Assembly (NCBI RefSeq): GCF_019285595.1
Contig: NZ_CP079094.1
Location: 1-64,000 of the forward strand
DNA length: 64,000 nucleotides
Reading direction: 5' to 3'
DNA from: Rickettsiella endosymbiont of Dermanyssus gallinae
GTDB lineage: Bacteria > Pseudomonadota > Gammaproteobacteria > Diplorickettsiales > Diplorickettsiaceae
Positions 32,006 to 41,437 of the stretch are shown piece by piece (the first letter of the stretch is position 1; each line of letters starts with the position of its first letter). A model generated the notes under the pieces. That model was not told the DNA's origin, searched no databases, and was given only the letters and a program-made list of their open reading frames with translations. A program made the position numbers and the translations under genes.

Positions 32006-34033
32006 ATGCCTAGTAACCAAAAAAAAGATGCTTTTGATAGTGCGTTTATTATTGAACTTTTAAAAAGATTACCTGTCCACGTTTTCTGGAAAGATAAAGA
32101 AGGAGAATATCTAGGCTGTAATGAGCTTTTTGCACATAACCTTGGTTTAGCTTCTGTGGAAGCAGTGATCGGGAAAACAGATTATGATTTTCCCGTTAAG
32201 AAAGAAGATAGTGATGCCTATCGTAGAGATGATAAAGAAGTAATGGAATCTCGTATTCCTAAGCTTAATATTGAAGAAGAGCAAACTTTTCCTGATGGTA
32301 AAAAAATTTATCTATTAACGAGTAAAGTACCTGTTGTTGATAAAAATAATGAAGTCATCGGTATTTTAGGTGTTTATAATGATATAACTGAAAAGAAAAA
32401 AGCTGAACAGGCCCTAAAACTAGCTAAAGAAAAAGCCGAAGTGGCGAATGAAGCAAAAACTGAGTTTTTGGAAAACATGCGTCATGATATTCGGACACCC
32501 TTATCAGGAATTGTGGGTTGTGCGCATTTGATTCAAACGCAATCAAACAATCCAAAAAAAGTAGCAGAATATGCGACAGATCTTGTGGACTCAAGTAATG
32601 CTTTATTGGAATTTCTGAACAAAATTTTAGAAAGTATACAGATAGCAACGGGAGAAATACCACTCTTAAAGAAGAAGTTTTCCTTATATAAAATATTAGA
32701 CCAGGTCGTACGCTTAAACAAACCCCAGGCAGATGTAAAAAATCTGAATTTACATTTTGATTATGATGAAAATATCCCTCCGTATTTGCTGGGCGATCCT
32801 ATCCGTATACAACGTATTACTCTGGAATTGGTGACAAATGCATTAAAGTATACGGATAAAGGCGAAATTAAAGTCAGTACACGTTTAATAGAGAATAAAA
32901 AACGTGAAGTAATCATTGAATTGTGTGTCAGTGATACAGGGATGGGTATTCCACGAGATAAGCATCATGAGATTTATACGCGTTTTACCCGTTTAACTCC
33001 CTCGTATCAGGGTATTTATCCAGGAACAGGCCTCGGTCTTTCGGTGGTTAAACAATTTATTGATGAATTAGGTGGCGAGATTCAGCTAGATAGCCAACCC
33101 AATCAAGGTTCAACCTTTAGGTGTTTCATTCCTTTGCAAGAAGCATTATCCCCAGCCGATTATGAAAGTGAATCAGAAGAGATCTCATTGTTTGCAAAAG
33201 GTGCTCACATCGTCACTAAAAAAGCGACTGAAGCATCTGAGTTACAAGAAATGTTTGTGACAACAGGAAGTCGCGTGTTAGTGGTTGAAGATAATCCCAT
33301 CGCTGCCAAAGTAGCGCAGGGTGCTCTGTTAGAGCTTAACTGCCAAACGGATATTGCTGCAGATGGGAAAACAGCATTAACTTTGGTAGAAAAAAACTAT
33401 TATGATCTGATATTGATGGACATTGGCCTTCCGGATGGCGATGGTTGTGATGTAACACGTCGTATTCGATTAAAACAATGGCAGAGTAATCCATCAGTTC
33501 CCATTATTGGATTAACAGCGCATACCGTTGAAGAAAAGAAGAAACGTTGTCTTGAAAATGGAATGAATGCGATCTATAGCAAACCATTAACCCCTGAGAA
33601 AGCCTCAGAAATACTCAGTGTATTTCTATCGCATTCACAAGCTACCACTTCGGTTTCTAAAGAAGACCATGATGAATCTTCCAATGATAATTTACAATCA
33701 TTGCCACTTTTAAATAAAGAAAAGGCGATAGGATTACTGGGCAGCGAAGAAACACTTCATGAATTGTTGGAGTTGCTCGTCAGTAGCTTAACAAAAGAAA
33801 TAGCGGAGCTAAAACAGTACCATCAGAACAAGGATTGGCAGAGTATAGGAAACTTGGCTCATAAATGGAAAGGTGGAGCAAGTTATTGTGGAGCGAGTCG
33901 CTTAGAACAAGTTTGCAAAGAAATAGGAGCGGTATTACGAGCAAAATCGCCTGAAGAGCCTGAAATACTTTATCCGCAGTTACTTCAAGTCGCTGAAGAA
34001 ACTAACGAAGCCGCTAAAAAAGCGATTTCTTAA
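32006..34033 (+). CDS. Hybrid sensor histidine kinase (PAS-HisKA-HATPase-REC-HPt)
   Basis: The 675-residue protein has all parts of a phosphorelay. PAS about 15-130 (VFWKDKEGEYLGCN, ending VYNDITEKKKAEQ); phospho-acceptor His in MRHDIRTPLSGIVG near 155; ATPase with ELVTNALKYTDKG, SDTGMGI and GTGLGLS; receiver with VLVVEDNPIAAK, phospho-Asp in LILMDIGLPDGDG and Lys in YSKPLTPEK; C-terminal HPt with His in LAHKWKGGASYCG. It has no membrane segment, so it senses a cytoplasmic signal by PAS. ATG 32006 is chosen over an upstream in-frame start at 31985. It is the only complete kinase in the window. Confidence 0.95.
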   Translation: MPSNQKKDAFDSAFIIELLKRLPVHVFWKDKEGEYLGCNELFAHNLGLASVEAVIGKTDYDFPVKKEDSDAYRRDDKEVMESRIPKLNIEEEQTFPDGKKIYLLTSKVPVVDKNNEVIGILGVYNDITEKKKAEQALKLAKEKAEVANEAKTEFLENMRHDIRTPLSGIVGCAHLIQTQSNNPKKVAEYATDLVDSSNALLEFLNKILESIQIATGEIPLLKKKFSLYKILDQVVRLNKPQADVKNLNLHFDYDENIPPYLLGDPIRIQRITLELVTNALKYTDKGEIKVSTRLIENKKREVIIELCVSDTGMGIPRDKHHEIYTRFTRLTPSYQGIYPGTGLGLSVVKQFIDELGGEIQLDSQPNQGSTFRCFIPLQEALSPADYESESEEISLFAKGAHIVTKKATEASELQEMFVTTGSRVLVVEDNPIAAKVAQGALLELNCQTDIAADGKTALTLVEKNYYDLILMDIGLPDGDGCDVTRRIRLKQWQSNPSVPIIGLTAHTVEEKKKRCLENGMNAIYSKPLTPEKASEILSVFLSHSQATTSVSKEDHDESSNDNLQSLPLLNKEKAIGLLGSEETLHELLELLVSSLTKEIAELKQYHQNKDWQSIGNLAHKWKGGASYCGASRLEQVCKEIGAVLRAKSPEEPEILYPQLLQVAEETNEAAKKAIS

Positions 34034-34227
34034 TTTATTAGATTTTAGAATTAAAAACCTTATAAATGAGTATCCTTTTTTTGTAGAAGAAGATGAATAA
34101 TAAACCATATTCCTGACATCGGTAGAATGGTTATTCTATACCTAATTCATTTGCAAGTATTTTTGAAAGGTTGCCTATTTTATCGATTAGATGATTGTGG
34201 CAACTCACCTTATTGATTATTATAAAT

Positions 34228-34246
34228 AATAATGATAATCATTCTC
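34228..34246. promoter_or_regulatory. Fur-box-like palindrome
   Basis: AATAATGATAATCATTCTC matches the 19-bp Fur consensus at 17 positions. A TATACT -10-like box follows at 34255-34260, just before the first virion gene at 34267. It may put the phage late promoter, or a lost host gene, under iron control. The rest of 34034-34227 holds no gene I can see. Confidence 0.6.
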
Positions 34247-34266
34247 ATTAGTGCTATACTCTTAGG

Positions 34267-34698
34267 ATGTATGTCACGATCCACGCCGGTTTAACCGATC
34301 ATTTATTGCACAGTTTGCCGTATTTAAGCCAATTTGGTCATGGTCTAGAGAACGGATTAACTCAGGAACAGCATTTATCTCGGTTGATGGAACTCTGCCG
34401 TTCTACCACAACGATGTTGCTAGAGACATCGTCGAAGGTACATGCCGGTGCGAGTTTAAGTGTCGTAGAGGACTGGCATTTTCCGGGTAAGACGTTAATC
34501 GTGAATACGTTAGCAGGGAATCCTGGTATCAAGGGTATGAAGTATTTTTTATTAGCGCTTCGTAAATATGCATACCAAAACGGGTGCAGCTTATACGCTA
34601 TTCCCAGTAGAGTTTCTCAATATGAATATAGGCTTAAGTATTACCCGGCCATATCTTCAATCAAGGAAAGAGGTCAACGTGATGGGGTTTATCAGTGA
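34267..34698 (+). CDS. Phage protein, possible acetyltransferase fold
   Basis: The 143-residue protein opens the virion gene block. The second half (KTLIVNTLAGNPGIKGMKYF, ALRKYAYQNGCSLYAI, YRLKYYPAI) has the pattern of a GNAT-like fold seen in small podovirus proteins such as the gp13 group of T7, but no acetyl-CoA signature is clear. T7 gp13 helps internal-core assembly and is otherwise missing from this cluster; a match is speculative. Its 3' end overlaps the next gene by 17 bp. Confidence 0.6.
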   Translation: MYVTIHAGLTDHLLHSLPYLSQFGHGLENGLTQEQHLSRLMELCRSTTTMLLETSSKVHAGASLSVVEDWHFPGKTLIVNTLAGNPGIKGMKYFLLALRKYAYQNGCSLYAIPSRVSQYEYRLKYYPAISSIKERGQRDGVYQ

Positions 34699-34954
34699 TT
34701 TTATTGGTTCTATAACGGGTGCTAATAGTGCGGCAGATCAGGCAGATGCGGCAAGGAGAGCGGCAGAGCAGCAACAGGCCGAGATGCAGAAGTCGATCAA
34801 TATGACGAAGAACCAAATGGCATTGCAGAATCAAGCGAACTTAGACCCCGCTAAGGTTATTATGGGTTCAGATTCACGAGAAGGTGTCAGTCCTATCAAT
34901 GGCATGGCGGCTAAAAAGAGAAGACAGCTTATAACGAATAGTCTCGGTATCTAG
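34682..34954 (+). CDS. T7 gp7.3-like small virion protein
   Basis: The 90-residue product is Ala/Gln-rich and helical (ADQADAARRAAEQQQAEMQK) with a basic end (AAKKRRQLITNSLGI). Position directly before the portal gene, size and the basic hydrophobic end fit T7 gp7.3, a tail protein needed for host adsorption. ATG 34682 has AAGGAAAGAGG upstream; a longer frame from 34568 lies inside the previous gene and is not used. Assignment is by synteny, since such proteins have little sequence conservation. Confidence 0.6.
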   Translation: MGFISDFIGSITGANSAADQADAARRAAEQQQAEMQKSINMTKNQMALQNQANLDPAKVIMGSDSREGVSPINGMAAKKRRQLITNSLGI

Positions 34955-34967
34955 CGCTTATAACACT

Positions 34968-36518
34968 ATGCAATCGACCTCCGCGGCATCTCTCTTTATA
35001 AGACACCAAGACGAAAACGTCATTACTAGTTCAAGTCGTTATGCTAAATGGACTTTACCGCAGATATTTCCAGAGTCGGCATCGAGCGATAAGGATACAA
35101 GGCAAATACTGGAGAGAGACTACCAAAGCAAAGGTGCTATGTTGGTCAACAGCTTAGCTAGCAAGATTGTACAGGCTTTATTTCCCCAGAACTTTAGCTT
35201 CTTTAGGATATATCCCACACCTCGAATGTTGTCCTACATGCAAAAGATAGGGATAGAAGAGAAACAGGTAGACCCGATTTTTAGTTCGATAGCAGATAAA
35301 GCAAGTCGCAGTGTGTTGGTGGATGGGACTTACTCCATACTCAATCATGCGATTAAGCAACTTATTATTACAGGGAACAGTTTGATCTATCGAAATCCCG
35401 AGACAAAACGTTTTTCTGCTTATTCTGTACGGGATTATGTGGTACGACGCCAAGGATCGGAGGTATTTCTGATTGTCTTAAAAGAAAGCATCAGTCTAGC
35501 GCAGGCGCAAGCGTTGAACTTACCGGTACTGACAGAGCATAAAGATAAATATGCCGTGCAAGATTTGTATACCTGTATTACGAAGGAAGGCAACAAATAC
35601 AACGTATACCAAGAAATAAATAACGTGCAATTCAACCATGCCCAATATGCTCAAACGTTATTGCCCTACATACCGACTACTTGGAATCTCATACAAGGGG
35701 AGCACTACGGTCGAGGCCATGTTGAGGACTATGCGGGGGATTTTGCAAGGTTATCTCAGCTATCCCAGTCAAGCTTGCTATATGGTGTTGCAGCAACACG
35801 GTTAATACATTTAGTGGATTCGGGTTCTGGCATATCGGAAGACGACTTTGCTGATGCGAATACAGGTGATTATGTGTCGTGCAATCTTGCCGATAAGAAT
35901 GTTATCGCGTACGAGGGAGGAGAGTACAGCAAGCTACAAGCGATACAGGCTGATATACAACAGTTGTTAGTGCAACTATCCATCGCTTTTATGTATTCCG
36001 GAAATACGCGGGATGCCGAGCGGGTTACAGCCGAGGAGATCCGAACGAACGCTCAAGAAGCGAATCAAGCATTAGGGGGCGTATACAGTAATATCTCAGA
36101 CGTATTGCATACCCGATTAGCACAAATACTGATTTCAGAGACTGATCCGAGGATGCTGCCATTGTTAATGGAGGACAGTATTGGTGTTGATGTGCTGGTG
36201 GGCATGCAAGCTTTGAACGATTCGGCCAATGTCACTCGGTTGCAGTATGTCGCGAATGCGATACAGATGGTTCTGCCGGTGTTAGTGCAATCAAGCCAGC
36301 GTTTTAACCCTGATTTAGTAATAGACCAGATATGTTCTGGGTTTGGCGTAGACCGAAGCAGCCTAAGTTATACGGAAGAAGAGCTAAAACAGAAGCTTTT
36401 AGAACAACAGCAATCACAACAAGATGCAGCCAAGCAACAGCAAGAAACATCTTCTCAGATGCTCTCTAGCCAACCACAACAAGCTGATCTCAATGCAGCG
36501 CAGCAGGGATTAGTGTGA
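34968..36518 (+). CDS. Portal (head-tail connector) protein, T7 gp8-like
   Basis: The dodecameric portal is the DNA entry gate and the site where capsid assembly starts. The 516-residue length compares with 536 in T7. Recognisable features are the N-terminal RDYQSKGAMLVNSLASKIVQALFP segment (key parts KGAMLVNSLA and ALFP), ERVTAEEIRTNAQE in the middle, and the Gln-rich C-terminus (QQQSQQDAAKQQQETSSQ). ERVTAEEIR is well conserved in podovirus portals. It is followed by scaffold and capsid genes in T7 order. Confidence 0.92.
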   Translation: MQSTSAASLFIRHQDENVITSSSRYAKWTLPQIFPESASSDKDTRQILERDYQSKGAMLVNSLASKIVQALFPQNFSFFRIYPTPRMLSYMQKIGIEEKQVDPIFSSIADKASRSVLVDGTYSILNHAIKQLIITGNSLIYRNPETKRFSAYSVRDYVVRRQGSEVFLIVLKESISLAQAQALNLPVLTEHKDKYAVQDLYTCITKEGNKYNVYQEINNVQFNHAQYAQTLLPYIPTTWNLIQGEHYGRGHVEDYAGDFARLSQLSQSSLLYGVAATRLIHLVDSGSGISEDDFADANTGDYVSCNLADKNVIAYEGGEYSKLQAIQADIQQLLVQLSIAFMYSGNTRDAERVTAEEIRTNAQEANQALGGVYSNISDVLHTRLAQILISETDPRMLPLLMEDSIGVDVLVGMQALNDSANVTRLQYVANAIQMVLPVLVQSSQRFNPDLVIDQICSGFGVDRSSLSYTEEELKQKLLEQQQSQQDAAKQQQETSSQMLSSQPQQADLNAAQQGLV

Positions 36519-36557
36519 AGCCTTAAATTCTATAACACTATTTAGCAAAGGAGTTCT

Positions 36558-37385
36558 ATGGTGCAACAAGAAGTGAATACGACAAATGAATCCATTCCCA
36601 TGCAGATTGAGGGTGCATCGTTAGCGGCACAAGCACCCCCTGAACAGCGATCCAAGACAACAGCACAATTATACCAAGCATCACAAGAAACAAAGGCAGC
36701 GGGAGCAGTTAAGACAACGGAGAAAACAACTGATCAGTCAACCGAGGTACCTGAGGTTAAACCCAACCTTCCTACCAATGACGCCGAACCGATACGTTCT
36801 TCCGGTAATGCATCCATTGATGCGGGGGTAGCCATACTTCAGAAAGCAACAGGCATAACGTTTGATGACGTAGCCGCTATTGTCCAAAAAGCCGTAGAGC
36901 ATGCTGATACGGCGTTGGTAAACGAAGCGTACTTAAAGTCTAAGATTCCTGCTGAGTATCAGGATTTAGCGTTGTCACTGGCGCATCAGTATGTTGCTGG
37001 AACCATCCAGGAAAGTCAGGCTGTCGTACAAGAGATATACACGATGTCGGGTGGTGCAGAGAAATGGTCACAGATGAATGACATCTTTAAGTCGAAAGCG
37101 CCTCCTGCATTAATGAAAGCGGCGAAGCTAATGGCAGACGGCGGTGATTATAAGGGCTATGCCGATATTGTATTGCAGTATACGGCAGGGTTGGGAGTAG
37201 GGGCGCCGATAGGCGCTATAGCAGGTAATCAAGCTATAGGGTTATTGTCCCGAGAAAATTTTTCTAAAGAGTTAAACCAGCTCAAACAAGACGCTAAGGG
37301 GAGAAGCTTAGAATCTCCTCAGTATAGAGACAGGTACAGCGACCTTATTCGCCGTCGGAAGATGGGGAAAAGTGCCGGGTTATGA
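36558..37385 (+). CDS. Capsid assembly scaffolding protein, T7 gp9-like
   Basis: The 275-residue protein lies between portal and capsid genes, as scaffold does. The N-terminal half is disordered, rich in Thr, Ala, Gln and Glu, and the C-terminal half has helices and ends RRRKMGKSAGL, a basic tail like those that bind the capsid shell. A Gly/Ala-rich stretch (GVGAPIGAIAGNQA) near residue 215 is unusual. Scaffold directs procapsid formation and then leaves. Assignment rests on position, size and composition. Ribosome site AAAGGAG lies before ATG 36558. Confidence 0.8.
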   Translation: MVQQEVNTTNESIPMQIEGASLAAQAPPEQRSKTTAQLYQASQETKAAGAVKTTEKTTDQSTEVPEVKPNLPTNDAEPIRSSGNASIDAGVAILQKATGITFDDVAAIVQKAVEHADTALVNEAYLKSKIPAEYQDLALSLAHQYVAGTIQESQAVVQEIYTMSGGAEKWSQMNDIFKSKAPPALMKAAKLMADGGDYKGYADIVLQYTAGLGVGAPIGAIAGNQAIGLLSRENFSKELNQLKQDAKGRSLESPQYRDRYSDLIRRRKMGKSAGL

Positions 37386-37406
37386 CATTTACGGAGGAAA
37401 TAGACG

Positions 37407-38447
37407 ATGCCAAATACACCTTATGCTGGAGAAAGTACAAGAGTACATTGGGCTGGAATTAATTCAGACCAAGATATTCACTTAGAAATATATCAAAATG
37501 AAGTTGATACCGCCTTTCAGTATGGCGCTTTATTTACTTCGTTAAGTCAACAACGTTCTGTTGCAGATCGAAGTAATACATACCGGGTAGACCGATTAAA
37601 TAACAGTACAGTGAAAGGTCGTAAATCAGGTATATCGCTAGACCCGCAGAAGGTAACGAACGATAAGCTTGTTATTGTGGTGGATACTGTTTTGTACATT
37701 CGGAATCCCATTGACTATCAAGATGACTGGACAAGTCCTGACTGGTTAGCAGATATGGGCCAGAACAACGGTACGAGCTTTGCTGAGTTGTTTGATAATG
37801 CACATGCGATTCAATTGATTAAGAATAGAGGTTGGAAAGCACCGGATGACCTTAAGCCTGCTTTCAAAGATGGTATAGAGATAAAGGTGACGGTTGCAAA
37901 AGATCCTACCACTCAATCAGATATTGAAAGTAACGCGTTCTTATTAAACAAAGCACATAGAGCCTCTGTGGAAGAACTCGTTAGAAGAAAAATTCCATTA
38001 TCCGATATGGTTACGCTGGTTTCGCCTAAGTATTACAGCCAGATCATAGAGCACCCTAAATTAATGAATGCGGACTATGGTCAAGCAAATTTAGATGGAT
38101 TTAAACAGAGACGCGTTACGATGATGAATGGTATTCCCGTCGTCGAGTTTCTTGAGTTTCCATCGGATTACGGTACGAGTACTAACCATCCGTTAGGGCC
38201 TAACTTCAATACTGATACGACGGATGCTCAATGCCAGATGATTACGTTTAGTAAGTCGAGAGGATTGGTAACTGTAGAGGCGAAGCCTTTTACATCCAGC
38301 TTTTGGGATGACAAGCAGAACTTCAGTAATGTGCTCGATTGTTATGCCATGTATACGGTAGGCGCACGTAGGCCGGATACAACAGCGGTGATTAACATTA
38401 CAGAAGGGGAAACGCCACCAGCACCGAATAAGTTATCAAGTAAATAG
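37407..38447 (+). CDS. Major capsid protein, T7 gp10-like
   Basis: The shell subunit with the HK97 fold. 346 residues compare with 345 in T7 gp10A. The N-terminus (HLEIYQNEVDTAFQYGALFTSL) and the block NAFLLNKAHRASVEELVRRKIPLSDMVTLVSPKYYSQI (key parts LVSPKYY and SYMNAD-like LMNADYG) follow the family pattern, as does the C-terminal VEAKPFTSSFWDDKQ. A good ribosome site, GGAGGAAA, precedes ATG 37407. A strong hairpin follows the gene, where T7 has its late terminator. Confidence 0.92.
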   Translation: MPNTPYAGESTRVHWAGINSDQDIHLEIYQNEVDTAFQYGALFTSLSQQRSVADRSNTYRVDRLNNSTVKGRKSGISLDPQKVTNDKLVIVVDTVLYIRNPIDYQDDWTSPDWLADMGQNNGTSFAELFDNAHAIQLIKNRGWKAPDDLKPAFKDGIEIKVTVAKDPTTQSDIESNAFLLNKAHRASVEELVRRKIPLSDMVTLVSPKYYSQIIEHPKLMNADYGQANLDGFKQRRVTMMNGIPVVEFLEFPSDYGTSTNHPLGPNFNTDTTDAQCQMITFSKSRGLVTVEAKPFTSSFWDDKQNFSNVLDCYAMYTVGARRPDTTAVINITEGETPPAPNKLSSK

Positions 38448-38468
38448 TTCCCGAAGTTAACTTTATAT

Positions 38469-38498
38469 CCCTTATTAGCGTGATGCCGTTAGTAAGGG
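38469..38498 (+). terminator. Hairpin after the capsid gene, possible terminator or processing site
   Basis: A 12-position stem with a 6-base loop: CCCTTATTAGCG pairs with CGTTAGTAAGGG, two positions being G-U type. It lies 20 bp after the capsid stop. There is no U-run, so RNase III-type processing or attenuation is as likely as termination. T7 places its late terminator at this same point. Confidence 0.65.
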
Positions 38499-38549
38499 GT
38501 AGTCGTAGTTATGACTCATACGCAGTAATGGGAGTGTGTAATTAATCAC

Positions 38550-39110
38550 ATGAATCAGATACAAGCGATTAATACATCCTTAAGAGCGATAGGTGAACAA
38601 GAGATAGTGACCTTAGCTTCGGATAATCCGAGTGTAGGCATCATCATTTCAGGGATAGATCAGGTACGGATAGGTTTACTCGCGACAGGCTGGTGGTTTA
38701 ATACGATAGAACAAGCATTCATACCGAGTCAGGACGGTTCTATAACGCCTCCCCATAACAGCTTGAGTATTTATTCGGTTGTTAAAGGGGAAAAGTATCT
38801 ACGTACACCCGATGGTTATTTATTCGATATTAATAGGCAGAGTAAAGTTTTTTCAGAAAAAGTGCAGCTTAAGATAGTGTTAGATTTAGAGATGGATAGG
38901 ATGCCTGAATATGCATCGCTTTACGTAGCAAACAAGACAGCCGCTAATACGTATCGGGATGATATCGGTGTAGATAATAATTACAAAATATTGCTAGAAG
39001 AAGCCGAACGATCTTTATCCCTATTACATCGAGAACATGTTAGAAATCAGCGATTGAGTACGATGTATAGTGCTCGATATAGACAGCTCAATGGGGCGAG
39101 ATATATATGA
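38550..39110 (+). CDS. Tail tubular protein A, T7 gp11-like
   Basis: The 186-residue protein forms the ring that adapts portal to tail. The family start pattern is seen in NQIQAINTSLRAIGEQEIVTL, followed by ATGWWFNTIEQAF, a region that in T7-like gp11 proteins precedes the central beta-domain. The C-terminus is helical and basic. The stop overlaps the next gene by 4 bp (ATGA). Order and size agree with T7 (196 residues). Confidence 0.9.
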   Translation: MNQIQAINTSLRAIGEQEIVTLASDNPSVGIIISGIDQVRIGLLATGWWFNTIEQAFIPSQDGSITPPHNSLSIYSVVKGEKYLRTPDGYLFDINRQSKVFSEKVQLKIVLDLEMDRMPEYASLYVANKTAANTYRDDIGVDNNYKILLEEAERSLSLLHREHVRNQRLSTMYSARYRQLNGARYI

Positions 39111-41422
39111 CGGCTATCGAAGGTAGTTACGTATCGCTATTACAAGGGGTATCACAACAGACACCACAACTTCGTATAGACGGACAAGCAGAAGCGCAGA
39201 TAAATATGTTATCAGACCCAACGACATCTTTACGTAGAAGACCTGGGTTGCCTAATACGGCTGGTTTTATATTAAGTACGGTATCAGCAACGGGTTTGTA
39301 TAGCATTTATTTACCTCGTTTTGGAACAGAATCGAGTGAGTCATCCAGTCATCTTTATATTGATGCGATATCTGGCACTTATTGGGTTCTTAACAAAGAC
39401 TTTCGTACTAAATACACAGGTAGTCATACGTATCTTGTGGGGAAGTCTAATTTAAGCATCCAGACAACCGCATTAAAAGATAAAGTTTTTATCCTCAATA
39501 CTGAACAGCCTATCGGAAAAGAGTCTAATCCAGGCTCTTTAAACCCAAGTCGGAATGGTTTCTTTTTTGTTAAAGCGTCAGCATTCAGTAAGGATTATAA
39601 GTTGCATATTGAAGCAACAGGGATCACGCCGGTGACCGTACAGTATAAAACGCCATCGGGATCGGATTCAAAAGATGGCGCATTATCAAGCATAGACAAT
39701 GTGGCGGCAGAGTTAGAGAAAGCAATTAATGCATTAAAGATACCGAACATAACCGTCGTGAGAGATGGCCCTTATGTAGCTATTGCGGCCGACACGGATG
39801 ACTTAAGAATAACAACAACATCTGGAAGTAGCTTCATAGGGGTATCGGGATTAAACAATACAAATTCTATCGAAGACTTACCTGCTAACTTACCGAAGAT
39901 ATTGGATGGATATATTATTTCAGTAGGGACAGACCCGGAAAATTTAGCTTATTTTAAGTTTAATTATGCCTCCACAACGTGGTTGGAGACAGCGAAGTAT
40001 GGCAGTACGTCACGTTTAAGTAACATGCCGTTATATTTAGATGTTGATGGTCTGCATGAAGGAGATTATGCAGGACTCTTATCAGGTGATAGTCATAACA
40101 ACGATGACCCAGGATTTGTCAAGAACGGTTACATAACAGGGATATCAACCTATCAAGGTAGGTTAGTTTTTTTGTCTGGCTGTTATGTCAGTATGTCTAA
40201 TTCAACAGACCCTTTTCGTTTCTATCGTAGTTCGGTTATAGCGCTGCTTCCATCAGACCGAATCGATTTAGGGATAGGTTCCAGCCAGAATACAACCTTA
40301 AGGCAGGGTATTCAGTTTAATAAAGACTTGATTGTATTTGGTGACAACCTACAAGCGGTTGTTTCAGCAGGGAACAGTATTCTGACACCGCAGAATGCAA
40401 GTGTCAGCATTACTTCTAGTTTGAATTGTACGAGTCAAATTCCTGGTGGATTAATAGGGCAGACCATTCTCTATCCTTTCAAGCGTGATATGAATTACTC
40501 CGGATTTTTAGAGTTAGTTCCTTCGGAGTACACGAATAGTCAGTACATCTCCCAAGATGCAACCCAGCATTTACCTGAATTTTTTGAGGGAGATATACGT
40601 TTTATTGTGTCCAGCAGTACGATGAACATCGCCATCGCGTCGGGATCAAATCCGAAGGATTTATATGTTTATGAATACTTATGGTCATCTGATGGAAAAC
40701 AGCAGAATAGTTGGAGCCTATGGCGATTCAAAACAGATGTCATCTCGGCGTATTTTGCGGGAGAGGAGTTGATTATTCTCTCAAAGGTTATGTTTAGTAC
40801 AGCGCCAGGATTCATTGTATCTCGAATAAATCCTAGGGCTCGTAATGCCATCTTCTTAGATTTATGGACACGCATACCTTTGAAAGGAGGCTCTGCCATC
40901 TTGCCTAAGATGTTATTAGATTATGCCTCGCATTTAGCATTAATTGGCTTGCCTGGAGATAACAATACGTATGCAACAGAACCTGTCGCGATTCGTATTA
41001 AGGATGATCGGTTATATGCAGACATACCGGATGGGGCTTACCAGGTGGGTATTGGTTATGAAAGTACTTATACGTTAACACCTGTGATCTTAAAGGATCA
41101 GAATAATAAGGAAGTAGGAACATCGAAGGTGCGTCTGGTACGTCTTGCGGCCAGTATTTACAGCATAGGGGAAATGTATTGTCGTGTAAAAGACACAAGG
41201 ACAGGTGTAGACATTCGGTACAAGCAGACAGGGTTAATAATGAATAGTACCGATTTAAAACTTAATAAAGCCTTAGTATCCAAAGGAAATAACGTGCAGT
41301 TTCCTTGCAGGACAATAGCCGATAGTACGTATGTCACATTTAGTGTTGTGGGAAACCATGATATGAACATCGTGAATGTTTGGTATTTATTAAGTTATTA
41401 CCCCCGAAGCGCAAGAATATAA
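39107..41422 (+). CDS. Tail tubular protein B, T7 gp12-like
   Basis: The nozzle protein of the short tail. 771 residues against 794 in T7. The N-terminus SYVSLLQGVSQQTPQLRIDGQAEAQINM carries the conserved GVSQQ segment, and LRRRPGLP soon after is characteristic of the family. RDMNYSGFLELVPSEY in the second half matches the podovirus tail tube pattern. It is mostly beta-structure. It starts within the end of the gp11 gene, so the two should be co-translated. Confidence 0.92.
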   Translation: MTAIEGSYVSLLQGVSQQTPQLRIDGQAEAQINMLSDPTTSLRRRPGLPNTAGFILSTVSATGLYSIYLPRFGTESSESSSHLYIDAISGTYWVLNKDFRTKYTGSHTYLVGKSNLSIQTTALKDKVFILNTEQPIGKESNPGSLNPSRNGFFFVKASAFSKDYKLHIEATGITPVTVQYKTPSGSDSKDGALSSIDNVAAELEKAINALKIPNITVVRDGPYVAIAADTDDLRITTTSGSSFIGVSGLNNTNSIEDLPANLPKILDGYIISVGTDPENLAYFKFNYASTTWLETAKYGSTSRLSNMPLYLDVDGLHEGDYAGLLSGDSHNNDDPGFVKNGYITGISTYQGRLVFLSGCYVSMSNSTDPFRFYRSSVIALLPSDRIDLGIGSSQNTTLRQGIQFNKDLIVFGDNLQAVVSAGNSILTPQNASVSITSSLNCTSQIPGGLIGQTILYPFKRDMNYSGFLELVPSEYTNSQYISQDATQHLPEFFEGDIRFIVSSSTMNIAIASGSNPKDLYVYEYLWSSDGKQQNSWSLWRFKTDVISAYFAGEELIILSKVMFSTAPGFIVSRINPRARNAIFLDLWTRIPLKGGSAILPKMLLDYASHLALIGLPGDNNTYATEPVAIRIKDDRLYADIPDGAYQVGIGYESTYTLTPVILKDQNNKEVGTSKVRLVRLAASIYSIGEMYCRVKDTRTGVDIRYKQTGLIMNSTDLKLNKALVSKGNNVQFPCRTIADSTYVTFSVVGNHDMNIVNVWYLLSYYPRSARI

Positions 41423-41437
41423 AGAGGTACAGTATTC

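Noticed and set aside
34568-34681. An N-terminal extension of the gp7.3-like protein
   Set aside because: These codons lie within the preceding gene, and a good ribosome site directly precedes the ATG at 34682.
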